A DNA stretch of 64,000 nucleotides, taken from NCBI GenBank assembly GCA_007922225.1, contig ML680053.1, positions 5,262,164 to 5,326,163 of the forward strand. The letters run 5' to 3'. Each line of letters begins with the position of its first letter. The stretch's first letter is position 1. Positions 55,040 to 64,000 of this stretch are shown one piece after another. The DNA is from Emydura subglobosa (Eukaryota > Chordata > Testudines > Chelidae). The notes beneath the pieces are model-generated. The model did not search any database. It saw nothing but the letters and a program-made list of their open reading frames with translations, and was not told the origin of the DNA. The translations under genes were made by a program, and so were the position numbers.

Positions 55040-56640
55040 TCCAGAGGCGCTCCTGCCTGAAGTAGATAGGAAATATTGGATCTCCTAGGTCTGTGGGGAG
55101 AAGAGGGTGTGCAAGCACAGCTCCAGACCAGCCATAAATGTGGATCTCTACATGCAAATTGCTTGGAGGATGCAGGAAAAGGGCTATGATAGGGACCAGC
55201 AGCAGTGCTGCATGAAAGCAAAGGAACTGTGGCAAGCATACTAAGAGGCCAGGGAGGCTAACAGTCAATCCAGTGCCGAGTTGCAGATCTGCTGCTTTTA
55301 CAAACAGCCGTATGCCATTCTTGGCAGAAACAACCCACCATACCCAACAGCACTGTGGATACTTCGAAGGAGCCTAAGTCACAGGCCCCTGCCTTGAACA
55401 GTGAGGAGGAGGTGGTAGACAAGGAAGAGGAGGAGGAATATGGGGGACAGGCAACCATGGGATCCAGCTTGCGCAGTGAGCCAGAACCTGTTTTTCACTC
55501 CTGCAGTCCTGCCAGTCGAGCACAGGCAAGCCCGATGCAAGGGAAGGAACCTCTGGTAAGTATGCCGTTTACTTTGAAATTAGAGGGAAGGCATTCCCAA
55601 AGTAGCAGGACACATCTTTTGATGTATTCATTTTTACTTGTGCTAGAAGAGGTAGTGGAACAACCAAGAGAGGTAGAGTTACTATCTGCTTTTTATTCCC
55701 CTCTAGAGTTAGGCAGCGGGGGCCATGTGGAGCAGTTTCTTTATGTGCACTAGGATGTCAAATGAATCCTCTGTAGAGATCTCAGAGAGACTTTCATGGA
55801 GGTACTCTGCAATTCTCTGCCGAAGGTTTCTGAGGAGGACTGACTTATTTCTTCAGCCCCGCTAGGACACTTTCCCACACCACCCAGTGATAACTTCAGC
55901 AGGTACCATTGCAGTGCACAGGCTAGCAGCATATGGGCCTGGATGGCATTGGGATGCCAGCAGCAGCTGTGCTCTCTCTGTCTCTGTTACCCTCAGGAAT
56001 AAAAAATCAGCTAAAATCACCATCACCTGTGGAAGACGGTCCCAGTTTTCAGTTCCATTGCCCTATACAACTAGAATTATGCAACCATGCTATTCCCTAC
56101 TCATTTCCCCAACTCCCGGGGGGCGATACTCACCATGGCTGGTGCTGTGACTGGTGCCAGGCTCAATCAATCCTAAGCAAAAGTGAGAATGTACTGCTTA
56201 CAACTTTGGGTGAGCAAGGGAAGTGAGTTCAGCATGTTAAGTTTCAATTTCCATTGTGACTACACTGACAATGGTACTTCTGTGTATTGTATCTGCAGCT
56301 GCTGCCATTGCGGCCTTCAGGGTCTTCTGCTCCACACCCATGAAACACCTGAGCCAGATAAGAAGGAAAGAGAAGAGGATTTGGGATGACTTGTTCCAGG
56401 AGATTCTGCAAGCCAGTGCTGCATTAGAGAATAAGAACAGGGCCTGGAGTATCACCATCGCAGACAGCCTGGAGAAGGATAGCGTAGAGAGGAGAAAGGT
56501 GCTGGAAAAAGGACGACATGCAGCAGGATGTGCTTGTGCTTCACAGGCAGCAAATAGAGATGCTGCAGACTCTGGTGGACCTGGAGGTTCAACCATCCCA
56601 TGCTCGCCTCCCTCTGCATCTCATTGAAAACTCAATATTG
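55040..56640 (+). pseudogene. Harbinger Myb/SANT-like protein (MSANTD-like), degraded
   Basis: The readable Myb/SANT-like part is DLYMQIAWRMQEKGYDRDQQ, CCMKAKELWQAY, a stop, EAREANSQSSAE, CCFYKQPYAILG at about 55150-55350. An acidic stretch follows (EEEVVDKEEEEE, about 55400). The C-terminal part at 56340-56600 reads HLSQIRRKEKRIWDDLFQEI, NRAWSITIADSLE, QQIEMLQTLVDLE, typical of the family. Stops and shifts break it. Confidence 0.75.
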
Positions 56641-57124
56641 GGACCTTGCTATACCTCCCCTCAACATTCCATTTGGCATCAGGAGCTGGTGCACTACCCT
56701 TAACACTCCACCCGGGGGACAGGAAAGACAATAACAGCTTCACATACACTAACATGTGAAAGCCATGGTTGGTGTATGTATACCTGAAATGGATATGACT
56801 GTTCTTTCCCCTTCATAAGTTCTGTTAGTTTTAATTTATGAAGTTTTAAATGGTTATCTTGGAATTGTCTGACTCATGTTATAGAATAAAATTCTGTTTT
56901 TTGGGACATAATTTATCTTTTTTAGTTCACCATATATGCTGACTGGTGCTGAGCAGTTCTGAAAGCAACCAATTACCTGTTACTGCACTGTGTCACGCAA
57001 CCCCTAATATCATTCACAACCAATATTAATAGATGCATTCACAATGTTATATTCCTACATACACAGCAATAGCTACCAGGTTCCTACCAGGCTGCAATAG
57101 AGTAAGACAAGGCAGCGGACACTA

Positions 57125-58140
57125 CAGCAACACACACTACTCTGGCTCACTATTCAAATGATCTTTCAAAGCTTGCCTCCACCATATAACTCCACACTGA
57201 GCTCTTCTAATAGCCCTTGTAGCTGGCTGTTCAAATTCAGCAGTCAGCTGCTTGACCTTCGCCCTCCACCCTAGCAGAAACTCTTCCCTCTTTGCTTCAG
57301 AGATACGTAGACCACAGAAGGCAGGTATAACCATTGGAATATTTTTCTCAGTGATCCAATTTTGTGAGTATACAACACCAGAGACCCTTCAGATGACCAA
57401 AGGCACATTTAACTCATTCTGTAGCTGCTGAGCCTGTAATTGAAGTGCTCTTTGGTACTATTCAAGTGGCCAGTGTATAGCTTCATGAGCCATAGGAGCA
57501 AGGGGTAGACTGGGTCACCCAGGATCACTATGGGCATTTCAAAATTCCCAATGGTAATCTGCTGGGCAAGAAAGAAATCCCTGCTTGCAGCTTCCTGAAC
57601 AGTCCTGTGTTCTTAAGGATGCAAGTGTCATGCACCTTCCTTGATCAGCCCACACTGATGTCAGTAAAATATTCCCAGTGATCCACCAGCACTTGCATAA
57701 CCATAGAAAAGTAGCTCTATCTCTTGATATACTGTCCTCCCAGCACTGTTCAGGAACCCCATTGTTGCAGATCCATCCACTATGTTCTGCACTTTGCTGA
57801 GAGTTAGTCCTGTGTAGCAGGAGTTGATTAATGGCTCTGCACACTTGCATGACAATGGCCCCCATGGTGGTTTTCCCAATTCCAAAAGTATTCCCGACTG
57901 ACTGGTAGCAATCTGGCATTGCAAGTTTCCACAAAGCAATAGCTATTTGCTTCTCAACTGTTGGTGTGGCGCTCACTTTGGTATCTCTGCGCTGGAGGTC
58001 TGAGGCAAGTTCTGCATACAGACCCAGGAATGTGGTATTGCATGTCTGAAAGTTCTGAAGCCACTGCTCATCATCCCAAACCTGCATTACAATGCAATCC
58101 CACCAGTCAGTGCTTGTGTCTCATTGCTCCATCATCTCCA
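57125..58140 (-). pseudogene. Harbinger transposase (DDE_4), degraded, active-site segment deleted
   Basis: From 58087 leftward: MQVWDDEQWLQNFQTCNTTF, TPTVEKQIAIALWKLAMPDC, YQSVGNTFGIGKTTMG, MQVCRAINQLLLHR. The region that should hold the first catalytic Asp (GGAIDGTHIPI in the other copy) is missing. Further shifted frames show VWADQGRCM, LGDPVYPLL and a C-terminal FEQPATRAIRRAQCG. The copy at 27490 is better preserved. Confidence 0.8.
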
Positions 58141-58237
58141 GCTGCTCCGTGAACACCAACACAAACCTTGAACTGTTTCTTTCTATGTCCCACAGCAATT
58201 TGGCCTCCAAGAAATCATCAAGTTCCCCGTGGCTCCG

Positions 58238-58625
58238 CAAATAGACTTTAAGGTCAGAAGGGACCATTATGATCATCTAGTCTGACCTCCCGCATAACGC
58301 AGGCCACAGAACCTTATCCACCCACTCCTCTAATAGACTCCTAACCTAAGACTGAGTTACAGAAGTCCTCAAATCATGGTTTAAAGACTTCCAGGTACAG
58401 AGAATCCACAAGCAAGTGGATGCTGCAGAAGAAGGCAAAAAAATATCCCATGCTGCAGAAGAAGGCAAAAAAAACCCCAGGGCTTCTGCCAATCTGCCAT
58501 GGGGGAAAATTCCTTCCCAACCCCAAATATGGCAATCAACTAAACCCTGAGCATGTGGGCAAGATTCACCAGCCAGACACCCAGAAAGCATTCTCTGTAG
58601 TAACTCTGTGCTTGCAATACTCATG
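58238..58625 (-). repeat. CR1 LINE 3' UTR fragment nested in the Harbinger element
   Basis: It aligns closely with 3500-3850: ggtcagaagggaccattatg, atcatctagtctgacctccc, cctcaaatcatggtttaaag, gagcatgtgggcaagattc. A 26-bp unit (atgctgcagaagaaggcaaa) is duplicated in tandem at 58421-58470. Confidence 0.85.
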
Positions 58626-59057
58626 ACAATAGTTCAGAACTGAGCAGGTTCCAGGCTTCTGTCAGAGATGGCAGACAGTGGGGAGGGACACATGGGTTTG
58701 CGGGACTTTGAAAAGGCATGAAAATTATGGGATGCAGATGAAATTATGGGATGGAGAACACTGCTTTATGGGAAGTTGACCCCATGGTCCCAGGCACCCC
58801 TATATGACTTGTTTTGGCCCCATCTGACATTGCAAAAACTTCCCAAAAGACACTGTGCTGGATGGTGGCACGTTGCATAGTGGGATACCTACCTCTGGTG
58901 CACAGCACTTTGAATCAATACAAGCATTCCTGGTGAGTATGTGCACCGCCAACACAAGAAGCCAAGCATGTATGCGCACAAGCTATGTACTCAGTGTGGC
59001 GGCTCTATGCCAATGTAACTTAGGTCGACATAAGTTTGTAGTGTAAACATGGCCTCA

Positions 59058-59750
59058 GTTACTACCACCAGTAAGAAAGCATTATCATTCAAAAACATTG
59101 TGGAGACAGAGATGTTTTAAGGTGTTGAGCACTAGATAATTCACCAAAATTACTAAAAATGTATAGTCTAGAGCAACAAGAAATGACAGGACAGATTTTA
59201 AAAACTGTCTTAATAAATGCAAGTTCAGGGATGTTACCCGCATTATTTTAGTGACAAGGGATCCTTGTCCTGCCTTGGGGGACACCATGATTTAAGACAA
59301 GAGGAATTATCACTTTTGTTATGTATGACTATTTTATTATTAAAAAATGGAAAAGAAAAAATAAGACAGAACAGAAGTAGTAGTAAACAATGGTTTATAA
59401 TTTTTTCTGTATGATTCTCTGTGGAGAGCTTTCAACAGAGATTACACACATTAAGATTGAGCCCTTCTTTGGTGGGGACACATCTTTAGGTAAGAAAACC
59501 AAATTGTATTACTCCCAAAAATAGTAGTGAATTCTGTGTATTTTGTGTATCTTTATGGGCCTAATCCTGATAAATGCTGACCATCTTCACTTCCATTTGA
59601 AGTCAATAGGAAGTGAAGGTGATGGCATCTCTCAAGATCATCCTTATGATTAAGCTAAGTGTTTAAAAAAAAAAGTGAAAAAAGTAAGGCATAAGGCAAA
59701 TTTGATATTCCACTCCTCCCCTGTTATTGCCTAAGAATTACTTACTATAA
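59058..59750. other. Unassigned DNA
   Basis: No gene is present. Around 59560-59640 the imperfect palindrome word tttgaagtcaatagg recurs (compare 13700). Confidence 0.35.
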
Positions 59751-59754
59751 GATA

Positions 59755-61080
59755 ATGTGCCTGGAAAGATACTGGAGCAAATTATTAAACAATCAGTTTA
59801 TAAGCACCTGGAAAATAATAAGGTCATAAGGAATTATCAACAAAACATGTCAAATCAACTTAATTTTCTTCTTTGATAGGATTACTGCCGTAGTCCATGG
59901 GAGGGGAAGCAGTAGATGTGATATACCTTGATTTTAGTAAGATTTTTTAAACAGTTCCACATGACATTCTCATAAGCAAATTAGGGAAATTTATAATAAG
60001 ATGAATAGATGAATTTATAATAAGGTGGGTGCATAACTGCTTGAAAGAGAGTATTCAGAGTAGTTATCAATGGTTTGCTGTCAAATTGGGAGGGCACATC
60101 TAGTAGGGTCCTGCAGCAGTCAGTCCTGGGTCCAATACTATTCAACATATTCCTTAATGACTTGGATAAAGGATTAGAGAGTATGCTTATAAAATTTGCA
60201 GATGACACCAAGCTGGGAGGTGTTGCAAGCATTTTGGAGGATAGGTTTAAAATTCAAAATGACCGTGACAAATTAGAGAATTGGTCTGAATTCAGTATGA
60301 TGAAATTCAATAAAGATAAGTGCAAAGTACTTTTTAGGAAGGAAAAATCAAATGCACAACTACAAAATGGGGAATAACAGTCTAGATGATAGTCCTGTTG
60401 AAAAGGATCTGGGGGTTAGAGTGGACCACAAACTGAAAATGAATCATCAATGTGATGCAGCTGCAAGAAAAGGCTAATATGATTCTGAGGTGGTTTAACA
60501 GGAGTCTTGTATGTAAGATACAGGAGGTAATTGTCTTGCTTAACTCAGCACGAGTGAGGCTCCAGCTGGAGTACTGTGTCCAATTTTGGGCACCACAATT
60601 TAGGAAGGATATGGACAAACTGGAAAGAGTCCAGAGAAGAACACTAAAAATGATAAAAGATTTAGAAAACCTAACCTATGAGGAAAAGTTAAAAAAACTG
60701 GGCATGTTTAGTCTTAAGGAAAGAAGACTGAGGGCTGACCTGATAAGACTTCCAATAATATTAAGGGCTGTTATAAACAGGATGATGATGAATTATTTTC
60801 CATGTCCACTGAAAGTAGGACAAGAAGTATTGGACTTAATCTGCAAGGAAGATTTAGGTTAGATATTTGGAAAAGCTTTGTAACTACAAGGGTAATTAAG
60901 TTCTGGAATAGGCTTCCAAGGGAGGTCGTGGAGTCCCCATCATTGGAAACTTTTAAAACCAAATTGGACAAACAACTATCAAGGATGATCTAAGTTTACT
61001 TGATCCTGCCACAGCGCAGGGGACTGGACTTCTCAAGATCCCTTCCAGCCCTACATTTCTATAATTCTGTGATTCTATGT
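59755..61080 (+). mobile_element. CR1 LINE, plus orientation, RT part degraded
   Basis: RT text: AVDVIYLDFSK at about 59910 (first Asp), QSVLGPILFNIFLNDLDKG near 60120, KFADDTKLGG near 60198 (intact FADD box), MMKFNKDKCKVL near 60300. The ORF2 end follows ([42 protein letters not shown]). The 3' end is canonical, finishing ataattctgtgattctatg at about 61080. Several shifts are present. Confidence 0.88.
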
Positions 61081-61560
61081 ATGTTAAAATTCCATTAAAA
61101 AGTTATTGTTAGTGTAGCAATAAGATCGCTATCCTGTTTTCATGTTCTGTTATCATGTGATGTGGGTTGTGTCATGTGCAGCCTGGGCATTGTGTTTGAG
61201 ATTTCATGGAAGTTTATTACACTGAATTCCCAAAGGCCAGAGGTCAGAATCTCTCAATCTATATATATAGTCTGTCACCTTTGGAATTTGCTCCCTTTGG
61301 GCATTTGGCCAAGAATTTTAGGGCAGTCTACATGGAAAGATGCAAAGTGCATTTATATGCTTCAGCTTCTGATATATTGTTTGGCGGTTGGGCAGTAGCA
61401 GTAGTTTTTTATTTACCTTACTATAGGTTATATATGAGTTATGTTTATTAACTTTTGTAAAGTAACATCTTGCTAAGGCAAAAGGTTCTATAATAAATCA
61501 TTAAGTAAATGGAACAGAATAATAGAATAAAAGTAGTCTTTTAATAAAATTTCTCCATTG
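61081..61560. other. Unassigned DNA
   Basis: Nothing is recognised apart from a short TA run near 61258. Confidence 0.3.
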
Positions 61561-61580
61561 AGCAAGAATTAGAAAAGAAA

Positions 61581-61857
61581 GTTACTTACTAGTATCTGAA
61601 GTTCTTCAGTATTCACTCTGCATATTCACACTCCTGGGATGCACTGTCCCGGTGCAGCTAGAACCTTCCAGTAGCAGTGCCTGTTAGAAGCACTTAGTCC
61701 TCCCACTTCCTCTTCTGACTGAAAGCATGCATTGGAGAATAAATGCTAAAGCAGATTAGCAAGTAACGATACAATTAGAACTTCACAGAAGCAGGGAAGG
61801 TGGGCAGGGAGTGTGAATATGCAGAGTGCATATCAAAGAACTCCAGTTACAAGTAAC
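61581..61857. repeat. Inverted repeat in the DIRS-like terminal region
   Basis: The arm 61581-61634 (gttacttactagtatctgaa ... attcacactcc) is complementary, with few mismatches, to 61808-61857 (ggagtgtgaatatgcagag ... aagtaac), with about 170 bp between. DIRS elements have inverted termini and internal complementary regions used in circle formation, so this is probably functional sequence of the element. Confidence 0.7.
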
Positions 61858-61879
61858 CAACCTCCATTTCTTCTTAGAG

Positions 61880-62650
61880 TGTCCTCTGCATGTTCCCACC
61901 CTTGGGAAAGTTTGGTGAGCAGTATCTCAATAAAAGAGGGACAGAATCCTAATTGAACAATGATTTGAAGTACTGACCTGCCAAAACTAGCATTGGACCT
62001 AGATTCTAAATCTAGTGTATAGTGACTTGTAAAAGCATGGATTGTTCTCCATGTAGTCGTCTTGCAAATTTCAACAATGGGAACATGCTTGAAAAATGCT
62101 ATAAGCATAGCCATTCCTCTAGTAGTATGACCTCCAGGACCTAGAAGGGAAAAAGCAAAGCTGTCCTATAACACTCCTCAATATAATGGACCCATCTAGA
62201 TAATGACTGAGCTGAAATGGCCTACCCTTTGAAGAACCAGTATAAGGAAATAAATAATTTAGGATATGATCTGAAGTCTTTACTTCTATCCAGGTAATAT
62301 GAGAGTATTCTTTTTTCGTCTAAAGAATGTAATCTAGCATCTTCCTTACTTATATGAGATTTTTGGAAAAAATATGGGTAAGTTTATACATTGAGTCACA
62401 TAGAAATCGGAAACAATTTTTGGATTGAATTTAAGATGTGGTCTAAGGACCAACTTGTCCCTCTGAAAATTAGTATAAGGAGGATCTGCCATTAGTGCAT
62501 GCAGCTCATTAATTCTTGTAGCAGAAGTTATTGCTATTATAAAGGCTATTTTTATAGAAAGTTGAAAGAGGGAACAATGTCGTAATGGCTCAAAAGGGGA
62601 AGACATCAGTTGAGTCAGTACTAAATGCAAATTCCACAAGGGGACAGGGT
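61880..62650 (-). pseudogene. DIRS tyrosine recombinase, degraded
   Basis: The box IKIAFIIAITSATRINELHA at about 62560-62500 carries the first catalytic Arg region. Near 62130-62000 lies GGHTTRGMA (the H-x-x-R signature, with the His altered in spacing), then FKHVPIVEICKTTTW and AFTSHYTLD with the candidate catalytic Tyr, then SFGRSVLQ. This matches DIRS recombinases of vertebrates. Stops and shifts are present. Confidence 0.78.
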
Positions 62651-62849
62651 CTCTATATGTGTCTATATGTCTATATGTTGTCTATATGTGTTCATACTGA
62701 TCAAGTAGCCATCTGAATACGAACTGAAATTGGATCTACGTTTCTGTTTTCTGCCCAGTATAGTGAATCATCTCCATTTGAAGACATAACAACTTCTAGT
62801 AGAGGGTTTCCTAGTATTAATGAGAATTCGCTGAACCTCAGTGGAGCAT

Positions 62850-63840
62850 GAACTTTCTATTTCAGTCAAAGTCTTACTGTGCAAGCCATTTTATGTAGAG
62901 ACTTGAGATCTGGGTGGAGCACTTTCCCTTGCTGCTGCAATAATAGGTCTGTCAATAATGGTAGAGTCCTGTAACTGCTATTGGATAAGAGGAGTAGATC
63001 AGTGTACCATTGTTGTCTCGGCCATGCTGGAAAATTAAAATCATCCTGGCAGAATCTTATTTTACTTTGTTTTGAACTTTGGGAATTAGAGGGAATGGGC
63101 GAATCACATACATGAGAACCATTCCCCAATCTAGGAAAAATATGTCTGTAAAAGATTGACTGTACACCCCTCTTGTGAGCAAAAAAGAGGGCATTTTGCA
63201 TTGAGTCTGGTGGTAAACAGGTTTATAACTGGGGTTCCCCACTATAGAAGATATTCTGAATTGACAAATTCTTTAGAGACCATTTAGAGACCAAGTCTCT
63301 GCTGAATGAACCACTAATTCATTGTGTTCTGCAACATGTAAAGCAATCAGGTAAATGTTAAAATGTACACACCATTTTATCATTTTATTGCATAGGTGGG
63401 TTGAATGGTTCCCTCCTTGTTTGTTCACATAATAAACTGGAGCCATGTTATCTATGGCAACCTGAACAACTGTATTGCGTATCAGTAGGAGAAACACTTT
63501 GAGGTCCAAACGGATTGCCCAAACTTCCAGTACATTTGTGTAGCCAGTATTCTTTGAAACTTCAAAGGCCCTTTACTACTTAATGTGAAGATGTTCTCCA
63601 TAGCCAATCTAGGATGCATCCATCGTTACTATTAGCTTCGGATGAGGCGGGTTGAATAATACTCAATTGAACACATTCTGTGGATGTAACCACCATGTTA
63701 GAGAATGACATTTCTCTCCATATTATAATTTTCTTCAGCATGCTGTCCATACTAGATTTAAATTGTTCAGAATCCAATGCTGAAGTGGCAGCATTCTGAG
63801 TCTGGCATAAAGAAATTATATATATCGTAGATGCCATGAG
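62850..63840 (-). pseudogene. DIRS RNase H and following linker, degraded
   Basis: Blocks in order: LMASTIYIISLCQTQNA type text (63837 onward), LIVTMDAS near 63625 (first RNase H Asp), VAIDNMAPVYYVNKQGG near 63440 (a conserved Asp and the YxNKQGG box), HSAETWSLN at the end of the domain. Then NPSYKPVYHQTQCKMP, FFLDWGMVLMYVIRPFPLIP, FPAWPRQQWYTDLLLLSN at 63240-62990, the typical DIRS stretch between RNase H and recombinase. Confidence 0.8.
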
Positions 63841-64000
63841 TCCCAGTATTCCCAGAGATTTGAAGGGTTTTTTTTCCTGTCATGTGTTTGTGAATATGTA
63901 TGCTGCTGCTGGTATGGTTGCCTCCTCTGGTAAGAAGTAGATGAAGGAGGTGGTATGTACCTATAGTATCTGAACACTGGGGTAGAAGATCTTCTGTGAT

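Larger units (their letters stand above)
54839..59054. mobile_element. PIF/Harbinger transposon, near full length, inactivated
   Basis: It starts ggcctggtctacacgaca and ends gtagtgtaaacatggcc, with flanks tta (54836-54838) and tca (59055-59057). A Myb/SANT-like gene on the plus strand (about 55030-56640) converges with a transposase on the minus strand (about 58140-57125). A CR1 tail (58238-58625) sits in its right part. Coding regions are broken. Its ends match those of the 400-bp element at 39764. Confidence 0.85.
61560..64000 (-). mobile_element. DIRS-like retrotransposon, 3' half, continuing past the window edge
   Basis: Reading right to left: a Q/R/Y-rich linker (YQRRQPYQQQ, about 63930), RNase H, then a tyrosine recombinase and a terminal region with an inverted repeat. 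DIRS elements integrate with a tyrosine recombinase rather than a DDE integrase. The RT expected between the linker and RNase H is not seen, so an internal deletion is likely. All reading frames are broken. Confidence 0.8.

Noticed and set aside
1..64000. tRNA, rRNA, CRISPR arrays, prokaryotic operons or retroviral envelope genes
   Set aside because: None was seen. Periodic sequences are microsatellites, LTR tandem units or MITEs, and the LTR elements here lack any envelope-like frame.

Overview
The window looks like sauropsid, most likely turtle, genomic DNA. It is intron-bearing and AT-rich with isolated CpG islands. It is packed with CR1 LINEs ending in the ATTCTATG-type 3' repeat, PIF/Harbinger elements and their TAA-flanked MITEs, hAT elements with 8-bp target duplications, Gypsy (Gmr1-like) LTR elements, a DIRS-like element and Penelope-like fragments. 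The turtle assignment is inferred from repeat content. No tRNA, rRNA, CRISPR or prokaryotic operon was seen.

The only host gene I can support is aquaporin-11. Exon 1 lies at 46572-47214 on the plus strand, behind a CpG island, and carries the NPC variant of the NPA box. No later exon was found, so the rest of the window is read as its first intron. A second CpG island at 1-375 touches the left edge; its gene is not visible.

Layout. 1-8000: edge CpG island, a palindromic repeat with hammerhead-like cores, a Penelope-like insertion in a CR1 tail, MITE clusters, a CR1 with a long RT ORF, and a 10-N gap flanked by a duplicated 47-mer. 7980-11540: an old hAT fossil split by a 2481-bp hAT transposon with an intact 608-aa transposase, 14-bp terminal inverted repeats and a perfect 8-bp duplication. 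17239-24105: a broken Gypsy element with the unusual order PR-IN-RT-RH, interrupted by a solo LTR that itself holds another solo LTR. 26566-30613: a possible LTR, a hAT MITE and a truncated Harbinger with convergent transposase and Myb/SANT-like genes. 31000-41000: a foldback repeat, a pyrimidine-rich degenerate satellite, an L1 fragment, a solo LTR and CR1s. 42275-45300: a CR1 split by a solo Gypsy LTR that is split by a hAT MITE. 46572-47214: AQP11. 49238-49925: CR1 with a 100-N gap. 53155-53341: hAT MITE with perfect 8-bp TSD. 54839-59054: near full-length but broken Harbinger. 59755-61080: CR1. 61560-64000: DIRS-like element with RNase H and tyrosine recombinase remains.

The transposons are the main content. 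One hAT looks potentially functional. A Harbinger and what looks like its own internally deleted derivative lie about 15 kb apart. Several nests with exact junctions give a relative order of insertions.
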